Below, piece after piece: positions 50,010 to 58,757 of a stretch of 64,000 bases of DNA. The stretch spans positions 4,216,001 through 4,280,000 of the forward strand of contig OW818689.1 in the NCBI GenBank assembly GCA_942493325.1. The letters run 5' to 3'. Every line of letters starts with the position of its first letter. The first letter of the stretch is position 1. This DNA is from JAAFHB01 sp942493325. GTDB lineage: Bacteria; Bacteroidota; Bacteroidia; Bacteroidales; Prolixibacteraceae. The translations under genes were made by a program, and so were the position numbers. Under the pieces are notes generated by a model. The model was not told where the DNA came from, ran no database searches, and worked only from the letters and a program-made list of their open reading frames with translations.

Positions 50010-52601
50010 ATGGAAAGTCAAGGATATACAATCAGGCAATCGGGTAATACCGGTCCAACCTGGAAAAAAATAATTGTTGAATCGAATGTTCCTGATGAGC
50101 TTCAGGCTCTGAGGGATTTGTCGCGAAACCTGTGGTGGGTTTGGAATTACAAGGTAAGGGATTTGTTCAGAGAGATTGATCCGGTGATCTGGGAAGCGTG
50201 CCAGCATAATCCGATCGTTTTACTCGAAGAGACAAGTCTTGAGCGTTTTGAGGAGTTAAAATCCGATCAGTCGTTTATACTGAGGATGAAATCGGCGGCA
50301 AATCAACTCACAAAATATCTCGATGACCGGAAGAAACTACTTGGGCCGAAGATTGCTTATTTCAGTATGGAGTTTGGACTTCATTCAAGTCTTAAGATAT
50401 ACTCCGGGGGTCTTGGGGTTTTGGCCGGTGATTTTCTGAAAGAGGCAAGTGATTCAAAAGTAGATATGACGGGTGTAGGCTTACTCTATCGCTTTGGATA
50501 CTTCAAACAGATTATCTCGGGACATGGAGAGCAGATTGCCCAGTATGATGCCGAGCATTTCTCTAAAATACCCATTCAGCCTGTTATGGATGAGAATGGC
50601 GCATGGGTAACTATAGGTATCGATATGCCGGGTAGGACAGTATATGCCCACGCGTGGTCAGTAAAAATCGGGAATATCAATCTTTATCTGCTGGATACCG
50701 ATTATGATGCCAACCAGGATCAGGACCGGTTCATAACACATCACCTCTATGGCGGCGATAATGAAAACCGGTTGAAACAAGAGATGGTACTGGGACTTGG
50801 CGGAATTAAGTTACTTGAAAAGATCGGCATCCAGGCCGATATTTACCATTGCAATGAAGGACATGCCGCTTTTATCGGTCTCGAAAGGATAATTAACCTG
50901 ATGCAGAATTCGGGATTAACCTTCAATCAGGCCCAGGAAATGATTCGGGTGTCGACTCTGTTTACCACACATACTCCTGTTCCTGCTGGGCATGACTCAT
51001 TTCATGTTGATCTTTTTAAGCTGTATATGGGGAATATGGCCCAAAAGCTGAAACTCTCACTCAGCGATTTTCTCTTCCTCGGGAAGGCTTCGTCGGATGA
51101 TGATCATTTTAACATGAGCTACCTGGCTGCAAATCTTTCGCAGCAGATCAATGGTGTGAGCATGTTACACGGAAAAATCAGCAAAGGATTATTATCGGAG
51201 TTGTACAAGGGATTTTTACCGGAGGAACTTGAAAATATAGGTTATGTGACCAATGGAGTTCACTACCCCACATGGGCAGCACCTGAATGGATTTCGATCC
51301 ATGATAATTTCCTCAAACCTGAAAAGCTTGCCGAAGATATTCACGAGTACAATGAAGAAGAAGAATCCCGTGCCTGGAGGAATATTTATAAAGTTCAGGA
51401 CGATCTGATCTGGGAAACAAAATCGAAACTCCGCGAAGGGATGATCAATTTTGTAAAACAACGCTTTACAGATTCCCATATCAAACGGAATGAAAATCCA
51501 AAGTTCATTTCCGAGGCTATATCGAAGTTGAATCCTAAAGCACTTACGATCGGTTTCGCACGACGGTTTGCGACGTATAAAAGGGCACATCTTCTTTTCC
51601 GCAATCTCGACCGTTTAGCCCGGATCGTAAATAATCCTGAACGTCCTGTACAATTTTTATTCGCCGGTAAAGCACATCCAGCCGACAAGGCAGGACAGGA
51701 TCTGATAAAGTTTATCATCGATATTTCGAAGCGCCCTGAGTTTATCGGGCATATTCTTTTTATTCAGAACTACGATATGAACCTTGCCAAAATGCTGGTT
51801 CAGGGTTGTGATATCTGGATGAATACCCCGACCCGTCCGCTTGAGGCTTCGGGAACATCGGGTGAAAAAGGGGTAATGAACGGTACGCTTCATTTTTCAG
51901 TCCTTGATGGATGGTGGGTCGAAGGATATAAAAAAGATGCCGGATGGTCACTCCCGCTTGAGAAAACTTTCGACAACGATGAGTTACAGGATGAACTCGA
52001 TGCTGAGGCGATTTACAGTATCTTCGAAAATGATATTATCCCTGCATATTACAGCCGGAATGATAAAAATATTCCGACACTCTGGGTCGATTATATCAAA
52101 AATACCTTCGCAGAGGTTGTCCCCCACTTCACCACACGCAGGATGATGAAGGACTATTTCAACCGTTATTATACCCCGCTCGCTGCGAGATTAGCTGTTT
52201 TAAAGGCAAATGACTTTTCAAAGGCGAGGGAAATTGCCGGGTGGAAGGAAAAAGTACTTGCGGTCTGGGACCAGATTGAGGTTGTTAGCATTCAGCTTGC
52301 CGACGGAATAACCAACACTTATAAAATGGGACAGAATTATCCTGCCCAGATAGTGCTCGATATCAAAGGTCTTTCACCTGAGGAAATTGGAGTTGAAATT
52401 ATCATTGCTTCGGGAACCGAACATCCTGAATATGTTGAAAGGCATGAATTCAAATCCGGAAAGGTAGCTCATGGCCTTACTCATTATTCGCTCAATCTCA
52501 CCCTGACAAAACCGGGGTCCTATAATTACAGTATAAGGATTTTCCCCAAAAACATGGATCTTCCAAACCGGCAGGATTTCAGAATTTTGAAATGGATTTG
52601 A
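50010..52601 (+). CDS. glgP: Alpha-glucan phosphorylase
   Basis: It releases glucose 1-phosphate from glycogen or maltodextrin. The 863-residue protein is of the short alpha-glucan phosphorylase type, with a DUF3417-like N-terminus (LRDLSRNLWWVWNYKVRDLFREID) rather than that of muscle-type enzymes. Features are IAYFSMEFGLHSSLKIYSGGLGVLAGDFLKEASD, HCNEGHAAF, TTHTPVPAGHD, IGFARRFATYKRA and the PLP region EASGTSGEKGVMNG followed by DGWWVEG. It is a single gene with its own promoter and terminator. Confidence 0.95.
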   Translation: MESQGYTIRQSGNTGPTWKKIIVESNVPDELQALRDLSRNLWWVWNYKVRDLFREIDPVIWEACQHNPIVLLEETSLERFEELKSDQSFILRMKSAANQLTKYLDDRKKLLGPKIAYFSMEFGLHSSLKIYSGGLGVLAGDFLKEASDSKVDMTGVGLLYRFGYFKQIISGHGEQIAQYDAEHFSKIPIQPVMDENGAWVTIGIDMPGRTVYAHAWSVKIGNINLYLLDTDYDANQDQDRFITHHLYGGDNENRLKQEMVLGLGGIKLLEKIGIQADIYHCNEGHAAFIGLERIINLMQNSGLTFNQAQEMIRVSTLFTTHTPVPAGHDSFHVDLFKLYMGNMAQKLKLSLSDFLFLGKASSDDDHFNMSYLAANLSQQINGVSMLHGKISKGLLSELYKGFLPEELENIGYVTNGVHYPTWAAPEWISIHDNFLKPEKLAEDIHEYNEEEESRAWRNIYKVQDDLIWETKSKLREGMINFVKQRFTDSHIKRNENPKFISEAISKLNPKALTIGFARRFATYKRAHLLFRNLDRLARIVNNPERPVQFLFAGKAHPADKAGQDLIKFIIDISKRPEFIGHILFIQNYDMNLAKMLVQGCDIWMNTPTRPLEASGTSGEKGVMNGTLHFSVLDGWWVEGYKKDAGWSLPLEKTFDNDELQDELDAEAIYSIFENDIIPAYYSRNDKNIPTLWVDYIKNTFAEVVPHFTTRRMMKDYFNRYYTPLAARLAVLKANDFSKAREIAGWKEKVLAVWDQIEVVSIQLADGITNTYKMGQNYPAQIVLDIKGLSPEEIGVEIIIASGTEHPEYVERHEFKSGKVAHGLTHYSLNLTLTKPGSYNYSIRIFPKNMDLPNRQDFRILKWI

Positions 52602-52624
52602 TTCCCTGGTAAATATCTCCAAAT

Positions 52625-52663
52625 AAAAATAACCCCTTTTATAAAATCGGGGTTATTTTTTTT
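52625..52663 (+). terminator. Terminator of glgP
   Basis: AAAAATAACCCC pairs with GGGGTTATTTTT (12 bp, 12-nt loop), followed by TTT. It could also act on the minus strand for the LytTR regulator, since that gene ends about 50 bp away. Confidence 0.85.
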
Positions 52664-52711
52664 GATCGGAATAATACGGAGTATAAGGCAGACCTAGTCG
52701 TATAAATGTTG

Positions 52712-53467
52712 CTATAACTTATTGAAAAGTAGCTTGTTTAATAAATTCTCCTTGTGTTTGGGTGATACTTTAAGCAACTCGCCTGTTTTGAGTTCAACCA
52801 TCCCCCCTTCAGATTTCAGGTATCGGACTACATTCAGAATATTTACCAGATGACTTCTATGGATTCGCACGAAGCCTAACGGGGATAGCAGGTGTTCAAA
52901 CTCGAGCAGAGTGCGGCTTACCACCTTCTCGGATGCTTCCTTAAAGATGATGCGCGTATAATTTCTTTTGCCTTCACAACGGACAATATCCTCGATCTTC
53001 ACGATGGCAAATCCATTAATTTCGGGTAATGCAACCGTTTTTGAGGAACCTTCATCGGGAGAAAGCAGGTTTTCTTTCAGTGTCTTGACCCTTATCTTAC
53101 TATCAACCCGTTTGATACGGGGAACCCGCTTGATGGCCTGGGTAAGTTCTTCAATATTGAGCGGCTTTACAATGTAATCAAAGGCTGAATATTTAAAAGC
53201 CTTGACCGCATATTCGCTATAGGCTGTGATGAATATAAGTTTAAAATTAATCACTTTTAGTTTATCCAACAGATCAAAACCTGTCCCATCGGGCATGCTG
53301 ATATCTAGCAATACCAACTCAGGATCTGTTTCCTCAATTAACTTAACCCCGTCGGCCACTGTTCCGGCTTCACCCAAAATTTCAATGTTGTCAAGAAATT
53401 TTTCGAGCATCTCTCTCAAAACCATTCTCGAAACATAGTCATCATCAATTATTACTGTTTTTAGCAT
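52712..53467 (-). CDS. LytTR-family response regulator
   Basis: A 251-residue two-domain regulator. The receiver domain (1-120) has Asp8-Asp10 (IIDDD), phospho-acceptor Asp55 in LLDISMPDG and Lys in YIVKPL. A linker leads to the LytTR DNA-binding domain (about 150-250) with IVRCEGKRNYTRIIF and GFVRIHRSHLVNILNVVRY. ATG at 53467 (MLKTVIIDDD) is the natural start; an in-frame ATG five codons upstream exists. No histidine kinase is in the window, so it is an orphan here. Confidence 0.9.
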   Translation of the reverse strand: MLKTVIIDDDYVSRMVLREMLEKFLDNIEILGEAGTVADGVKLIEETDPELVLLDISMPDGTGFDLLDKLKVINFKLIFITAYSEYAVKAFKYSAFDYIVKPLNIEELTQAIKRVPRIKRVDSKIRVKTLKENLLSPDEGSSKTVALPEINGFAIVKIEDIVRCEGKRNYTRIIFKEASEKVVSRTLLEFEHLLSPLGFVRIHRSHLVNILNVVRYLKSEGGMVELKTGELLKVSPKHKENLLNKLLFNKL

Positions 53468-53757
53468 ATTCTGATCGTTCAAACTTTTAATTCAGCCAAC
53501 GCAATATCCTGAGTCGTTCGCTCAAAACAATTTATTTATCCTGATTTGTATAGATAAACAAACGAACCTCAAAAATGATTTATGGATAACAATTTATTTT
53601 AACCGGCCAAAATTATAAAAATCAGAATACATTTAGCAAATGAAAATATTTTTATGAAGCAAAAAGTCATTCTTGCAGGATTAAGATTTACCACTTTAAC
53701 CCCTTAATATCGGTATAACTCTTTTGAATAATTACCATCTTTGCAAAAAAACAGTTA

Positions 53758-54483
53758 ATGGCGATCATTTTAAATATCGAGACTTCTACTGAGGTTTGTT
53801 CTGTAGTACTGGCACGTGACGGCCATGTCATTCAATGCCGCGAAAACCTTTCAGGTCAGAACCATGCACGGCTGGTTACAGTTTTAATCAACGAAGTGCT
53901 TGAAGCATCTGATATTGCTGTTAATCAGCTTGATGCAGTTGCCGTATCCGGAGGGCCCGGTTCATATACAGGTCTGAGAATTGGGGTATCGGTTGCAAAA
54001 GGCATCTGCTATGCTTCCCATTTACCTCTGATTGCAATCACCTCGCTCGAAGCAATGGCGCATCATGTTATTCATAATACGTCCCAGTCCCAGTTGCCCG
54101 AAACCGAAAATATCCTTTTTTGTCCCATGATCGATGCCCGAAGAATGGAAGTGTATACTTCTTTTTACAGGAAGGATGGAACTCAAATCCGTCGGATTCA
54201 GGCTGATATTATTGATAGTCAATCATATCTGTCTTATCTTGAGCATAATAAAGTTATCTTTTTTGGTAATGGAGCTGCCAAATGCCATAGTACCATCACT
54301 CATCCGAATGCAATTTTTGTCGAAGGCATTATCACTTCGGCCAATAACATGGTCCCACTGGCAGAGCGTGATTTCAAGCTGCAAAAATTTGCTGATGTGG
54401 CCTATTATGAACCGTTCTACCTGAAAGATTTTATTGCGACCATTCCTGTGAAAAACATCTTCAGAAGCGATGCTGCTGTTTGA
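53758..54483 (+). CDS. tsaB: tRNA threonylcarbamoyladenosine biosynthesis protein TsaB
   Basis: TsaB is the scaffold partner of TsaD in making t6A37 in ANN-decoding tRNAs. The 241-residue ASKHA-fold protein opens ILNIETSTEVCSVVLARDG and has QNHARLVTVLINEVL and AVAVSGGPGSYTGLRIGVSVAKGICYA, which are family hallmarks. The C-terminus is normal. It is followed after 52 bp by a glycosyltransferase gene on the same strand. Confidence 0.94.
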   Translation: MAIILNIETSTEVCSVVLARDGHVIQCRENLSGQNHARLVTVLINEVLEASDIAVNQLDAVAVSGGPGSYTGLRIGVSVAKGICYASHLPLIAITSLEAMAHHVIHNTSQSQLPETENILFCPMIDARRMEVYTSFYRKDGTQIRRIQADIIDSQSYLSYLEHNKVIFFGNGAAKCHSTITHPNAIFVEGIITSANNMVPLAERDFKLQKFADVAYYEPFYLKDFIATIPVKNIFRSDAAV

Positions 54484-54535
54484 AATTACTTATGAGCTTC
54501 CATAATTTTCGCCAGCCTTAAAATCACCTACAGAT

Positions 54536-55840
54536 ATGCGCAAAGTATTGATAATAACCTATTATTGGCCACCAAGTGGTGGGGCAGGAGTACAGAGGTG
54601 GCTAAAGTTTGTGAAATACCTGCGTAATTTTGGTTGGGAACCTGTGATCTATACCCCTTCCAATCCCGAATTTCCAGTGATTGATAACACCCTGGCAAAG
54701 GATATTCCAGCCGGGATTGAAGTAATCATGACTCCTATCTTGGAACCGTATGCGTTTTATAAAAAAATTACGGGGAAAAAGAGCAATGCCCAGATAAACA
54801 GCGGAATTTTAAACGAAATAAGAATGCCGGGCCTTTTGGAGCGGTTATCAGTTTGGATCAGGGGAAATCTTTTTATCCCCGATGCACGTAAATTCTGGAT
54901 AAATCCTTCGGTTCGTTTCCTCACTCAGTACCTTACGGAAAATCAGGTAGATGCAATAGTTTCGACCGGACCACCTCATTCGATGCACCTGATTGCACTT
55001 CATTTAAAGAAACGGCTAAATATTCCGTGGCTTGCAGATTTTCGCGATCCCTGGACCGATATCGATTATTACAAGGAGATGAAGATTTCAGCTTTTGCCG
55101 ATAAAAAGCACAAAAAACTCGAATTGAAAACCATCATGAGCTGTGATGCCATGGTAGTTGTAAGCCGCGCGATGAAAGTTAATTATGAAAGGATGGGAGG
55201 AAACAATGTTCACCTGATCACAAACGGCTTCGACCAGGATGATATGGATATAAAGGACGTGGTTCCCGATACAAAATTCTCGGTTTCGCATATGGGATCA
55301 TTACCCCCTGCACTGAATCTTAATGGCTTGTGGCAGGTGCTTTCCGAATTAAGTGATACGCTTCCATCATTCAGGAATGATCTCGAGATAAAGCTTGTCG
55401 GGAAAGTGGATCAATCAATAATTGACGATATTTCAGCATTCAACCTTTCAGACCTGCTGACAAGAGTTGATTACGTCGATCACGATAAGGTTGCCCTGCT
55501 GATGAAGCAAACTGCGGTTTTGCTGCTGGTGATTAATAAGGATAGTCCCAATGCAAAAGGGATACTGACCGGTAAGTTTTTTGAATACCTTGCATCGGGA
55601 AGACCTATCCTGGCCATCGGTCCCGCTGACGGAGATCTGGCAGGCATACTTAAAGAAACACAGGCTGGTTTTATCTCAGAATATGACGATCTGGAAGGTA
55701 TCAAAAAGATTGTTTTAATGCTATACGCGAAATACCTGGACAACGACTTAACCAATAGTCCCAAAGGAATCGGGAAATATTCCAGGAAAAATCTTACCTC
55801 CACGTTGGCGGAAGTTTTGAATAAGATGATTGAGGCTTAA
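54536..55840 (+). CDS. GT4-like glycosyltransferase of surface polysaccharide synthesis
   Basis: A 434-residue GT-B fold protein. The N-terminal Rossmann domain has the glycine-rich loop YYWPPSGGAGVQRWLKFVKYL. DAIVSTGPPHSMHLIAL, WLADFRDPWTDIDYY and the nucleotide-sugar-binding half with FFEYLASGRPILAIGP follow. It lacks membrane helices. The donor and acceptor are unknown; the neighbours suggest an O-antigen or capsule. Confidence 0.85.
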   Translation: MRKVLIITYYWPPSGGAGVQRWLKFVKYLRNFGWEPVIYTPSNPEFPVIDNTLAKDIPAGIEVIMTPILEPYAFYKKITGKKSNAQINSGILNEIRMPGLLERLSVWIRGNLFIPDARKFWINPSVRFLTQYLTENQVDAIVSTGPPHSMHLIALHLKKRLNIPWLADFRDPWTDIDYYKEMKISAFADKKHKKLELKTIMSCDAMVVVSRAMKVNYERMGGNNVHLITNGFDQDDMDIKDVVPDTKFSVSHMGSLPPALNLNGLWQVLSELSDTLPSFRNDLEIKLVGKVDQSIIDDISAFNLSDLLTRVDYVDHDKVALLMKQTAVLLLVINKDSPNAKGILTGKFFEYLASGRPILAIGPADGDLAGILKETQAGFISEYDDLEGIKKIVLMLYAKYLDNDLTNSPKGIGKYSRKNLTSTLAEVLNKMIEA

Positions 55841-55923
55841 ATACAGTAGGAAAAAGGGTTTAGATGGCATTAAAAAGTCTTTAAAAAATTGTAAATTTGT
55901 ATTGAGATTTTAAAAGTCACAGA

Positions 55924-56163
55924 ATGAAAACATCTATAAATCAGCCGTTAACTACATTGCAATTAGAATTACTTAAACTTTTTGCAAGAAATATTGATGA
56001 GAGTGATTTAATCGAAATCAAGAAGCTTTTAATACAATATTTTGCAAACAAAGCTATGGATGCCGCAGATAAAGTATGGGAACAAAATAAATGGAATGAA
56101 CAAGATGAAAACAGATTTTTAAACGAGCATAACAGAACACCGTACAATCGTAAAGAATCGTGA
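55924..56163 (+). CDS. Putative antitoxin of a PIN-type toxin-antitoxin pair
   Basis: A 79-residue, mostly helical, charged protein (LTTLQLELLKLFARNIDESDLIEIKKLLIQYF). Its gene ends TCGTGA and overlaps the GTG start of the PIN gene by 4 bp, the usual tight coupling of antitoxin and toxin. I do not see a ribbon-helix-helix or AbrB signature, but length and position fit. The pair looks AT-richer than the neighbouring polysaccharide genes, which suggests transfer. Function rests on context. Confidence 0.65.
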   Translation: MKTSINQPLTTLQLELLKLFARNIDESDLIEIKKLLIQYFANKAMDAADKVWEQNKWNEQDENRFLNEHNRTPYNRKES

Positions 56164-56573
56164 AAATAGTCGTGGACACCAACATCTTGTGGATCTCTAT
56201 ATCAAGGCGTTCTAATACTCATTGGGTTATTGAAGACCTAATAAAAGGCAAATACACGCTTTGTGTGACTACCGAAATATTTAACGAATACGAAGAAATC
56301 ATAAGTCAGAAGTTAGGTCCGGATATAGCAAATAGTCTATTGGAGTTATTAAATAATTTGGCAAATGTTGAATATGTGACAAACTACTTTCGTTGGGAAC
56401 TAATTGAACAGGATTACGATGACAATAAGTTTGTAGATTGTGCGATTGCGTCCAATGCTCACTATTTGGCTACAAATGATAGACATTACAATATTTTACA
56501 AAGTATTGAATTTCCAAAAGTTCATGTAATTAATGTTGATGAATTTAAGTTAATCATTGACTCGATACAATAA
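56160..56573 (+). CDS. PIN-domain toxin (putative RNase)
   Basis: A 137-residue PIN-family nuclease, likely the toxin of a type II module that cuts RNA. Acidic metal-binding residues are visible as Asp6 (VVDTNIL), Glu43 in FNEYEEII, Asp88 and Asp93 (DDNKFVDCAI) and Asp107 (TNDRHY). This set matches the 'putative toxin-antitoxin system toxin component, PIN family'. The GTG start at 56160 overlaps the antitoxin stop (GTGA). The 345-bp gap that follows is mostly a dispersed repeat. Confidence 0.82.
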   Translation: MKIVVDTNILWISISRRSNTHWVIEDLIKGKYTLCVTTEIFNEYEEIISQKLGPDIANSLLELLNNLANVEYVTNYFRWELIEQDYDDNKFVDCAIASNAHYLATNDRHYNILQSIEFPKVHVINVDEFKLIIDSIQ

Positions 56574-56616
56574 CATGATTTAATGTCTTTTAGTTAAAGT
56601 CTATGAGAATAAAAAT

Positions 56617-56731
56617 TTAAACGCAAAGAACACTGAGGAGGCGCAAAGAATCGCAGAGGGAGATATTCCCGAATTTCTTTGCGGTTCTCTGCGTAAAACT
56701 TTGCGATCTCTGCGGTAAAACTTCAACTGCT
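56617..56731. repeat. Dispersed inverted repeat built on CGCAAAG/CTTTGCG
   Basis: Left part: CGCAAAG, CGCAAAG and CGCAGAG. Right part: CTTTGCG, CTCTGCG, CTTTGCG and CTCTGCG. The arms face each other and would form a long imperfect hairpin. It is unrelated to coding sequence and lies in the 345-bp gap between the PIN toxin and the aminotransferase gene. Nothing else was recognised in the gap. Confidence 0.65.
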
Positions 56732-56918
56732 ATTGCTAACTAAACGCCATTGTAACATGATTACTTAATTTGTCAATTTTCATGTCAGATTATTTGGAAT
56801 GTAATCTGAATCACTCCCCAATAGTCCCATTTTTCACATAATTTGTTAAGTAATCTCCATTCATCCGAAACAATCGCGAAATTATTAGCAATTTTGTAAA
56901 CGCGTTTTAAAAGAGAGT

Positions 56919-58049
56919 ATGGGGAATTCAATAAAAATGGTTGACCTTCACGGGCAATATCTTAAAATTAAGGACCAGATCGATAAGGCTATCCAGGAGG
57001 TGATCACTTCATCGTCTTTTATCAATGGCAAGCCGGTTGAAGCTTTTGCCGGTGAACTGGCTGTATTCATGGGTGCAAAATATGTTGTGCCCTGTGCCAA
57101 TGGCACTGATGCGCTGCAGATTGCGTTTCAAACGCTTGACCTGAAGCCGGGTGACGAAGTACTTATGCCGGCTTTTAATTATGTTGCCTCTGCCGAAGCC
57201 GCTGCCTTGCTTGGTCTTAATCCCGTATTTGTTGATGTATGGGAGAACACCTTCAACATTAACGAGAATCTGATTGAACCCCTTATTACTTCTGCCACAA
57301 AGGCCATCGTAGTAGTTCATCTTTTCGGACAATCGGCCAATATGGAACCGATTCTTGAGATCGCCCGCCGGTTCGGGTTAAAAATAATTGAAGATAATGC
57401 CCAATCATTAGGCTCAACATATCATTTTTCAAATGGGGTTATCAGGCAGACAGGAACCATGGGAGACATCAATACACTCTCTTTTTTCCCGACTAAAAAT
57501 CTGGGATGTTTTGGTGACGGCGGTGCATTATCAACAAATGATGATGTTCTTGCTCAGAAAGCTACAATGATTGCACGTCACGGGCAGGGCCGGAAATATG
57601 CCTATGAGATGATTGGCTGCAATTCGCGGCTGGATACCATCCAGGCCGCTGTTCTTCGCGTTAAGCTGCAACAACTCGATAGCTACCTGGATAACCGTAT
57701 CCGGGCTGGTCACCGGTACAATCAACTTCTGGATAACTTACCCCGGGTTATCCTTCCATCGGAAAACTCCTGGTCAAAGCATACCTATAATCAATATGTG
57801 ATCAGAATTCCGGAGCGCGATAAAGTCAGGGATTTACTCAATGCGGCAGGGATTCCCTCCATGATCTATTACCCTTCGCCATTGCATCTTCAGAAAGCAT
57901 ATGCCTACCTGGGATATAAAACAGGCGATTTTCCTGTGGCAGAAAAACTTTGCCGTGAAGTTCTTGCTCTTCCTGTTCATACTGAGATCACTTCGGGCGA
58001 GCAGAAATTTATTGCCGATGCTATAATTCAATCAATTAACTCTATATGA
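56919..58049 (+). CDS. DegT/DnrJ-family aminotransferase, WbpE-like
   Basis: A 376-residue PLP sugar aminotransferase. PLP-related features are CANGTDALQIAF, EDNAQSLGS and the internal-aldimine Lys193 in SFFPTKNLGCFGDGGAL. The C-terminal half shows NSRLDTIQAAVLRVKL. With the next genes (an acetyltransferase and a Gfo/Idh/MocA dehydrogenase) it fits WbpE, the 3-aminotransferase step to UDP-2,3-diamino-glucuronate. Its stop overlaps the next start by 4 bp (ATGA). Substrate is inferred from context. Confidence 0.85.
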   Translation: MGNSIKMVDLHGQYLKIKDQIDKAIQEVITSSSFINGKPVEAFAGELAVFMGAKYVVPCANGTDALQIAFQTLDLKPGDEVLMPAFNYVASAEAAALLGLNPVFVDVWENTFNINENLIEPLITSATKAIVVVHLFGQSANMEPILEIARRFGLKIIEDNAQSLGSTYHFSNGVIRQTGTMGDINTLSFFPTKNLGCFGDGGALSTNDDVLAQKATMIARHGQGRKYAYEMIGCNSRLDTIQAAVLRVKLQQLDSYLDNRIRAGHRYNQLLDNLPRVILPSENSWSKHTYNQYVIRIPERDKVRDLLNAAGIPSMIYYPSPLHLQKAYAYLGYKTGDFPVAEKLCREVLALPVHTEITSGEQKFIADAIIQSINSI

Positions 58050-58621
58050 ATCTATATTTTGCACATCCTTCAGCCATAATTGACGAAAATTGCGAAATCG
58101 GCGAAGGAACCAAAATCTGGCATTTCAGTCACATCATGTCCGGATGTAAACTCGGCGACCGATGCAATATCGGGCAAAATGTCGTGATCTCTCCGGGGGT
58201 TATCCTGGGGAATAATGTAAAGGTTCAGAATAACGTGTCGATCTATACCGGCGTTATTTGCGAAGATGATGTATTTTGTGGTCCCTCGATGGTCTTTACC
58301 AACGTGATTAATCCGCGCAGTGCCATTGTCCGTAAAGATGAGTACCGGCAAACGGTTGTTCGCAGGGGGGCATCAATCGGGGCAAATGCGACGATTGTCT
58401 GCGGAAACGAAATCGGGCAGTATGCCATGATAGGAGCCGGCGCTGTAGTCACTAAAGCGGTTGCACCTTTCGCACTTGTTTTTGGAAATCCCGCGAGTCA
58501 AAAAGGATGGGTAAGTGAATATGGTCACAAGCTTGATTTTGACAGTGAGGGATTGGCCATTTGTCCCGAGAGCGGTGACAGATATGTTTTGACAAATAAT
58601 AAAGTGAGTAAAATCAGGTGA
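58046..58621 (+). CDS. Left-handed beta-helix N-acetyltransferase, WbpD-like
   Basis: A 191-residue hexapeptide-repeat acyltransferase. Repeats run through about residues 10-160 (HPSAIIDENCEIGEGTKIWHFSHI, CNIGQNVVISPGVILGNNVKVQNNVSI, GASIGANATIVCGNEIGQYAMIGAGAVVTKAV). YTGVICEDDVFCGPSMVFTNVINPRS is close to WbpD/WlbB, which acetylates the 3-amino group of UDP-GlcNAc3NA with acetyl-CoA. It overlaps the aminotransferase gene by 4 bp; a REP-like element follows its stop at once. Confidence 0.88.
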   Translation: MNLYFAHPSAIIDENCEIGEGTKIWHFSHIMSGCKLGDRCNIGQNVVISPGVILGNNVKVQNNVSIYTGVICEDDVFCGPSMVFTNVINPRSAIVRKDEYRQTVVRRGASIGANATIVCGNEIGQYAMIGAGAVVTKAVAPFALVFGNPASQKGWVSEYGHKLDFDSEGLAICPESGDRYVLTNNKVSKIR

Positions 58622-58622
58622 T

Positions 58623-58719
58623 CTGGCGGCTGGCAACTTGCGGCTGGCTGTTGGCGGCTGCTGCCAGTAGCTCCCGACGGGTCGGGACCAGTAGCCAGTT
58701 GCTAGTAGCCAGTAGCCTA
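58623..58719. repeat. Heptamer array around a palindrome (REP-like copy 2)
   Basis: Seven-base steps TGGCGGC, TGGCAAC, TTGCGGC, TGGCTGT, TGGCGGC on the left and CCAGTAG, CCAGTTG, CTAGTAG, CCAGTAG on the right flank TCCCGAC-gg-GTCGGGA (58672-58687). Compared with copy 1 (14197-14277), the outer stem pair changes T-A to C-G on both arms. The left flank is in the opposite sense to the right one, unlike copy 1. It starts 2 bp after the acetyltransferase stop. Confidence 0.8.
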
Positions 58720-58757
58720 CGCTCACTTTTAAAATTACATAACCAATTAATCGGGAA

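Noticed and set aside
53570..53600. GGATAACAATT as a fourth copy of the sigma motif
   Set aside because: One mismatch in the first half and no TCCTATTAA-like second half at 10 nt.
58623..58719. CRISPR or coding content in the heptamer array
   Set aside because: Seven-base steps around a palindrome with no unique spacers and no open frame of interest.
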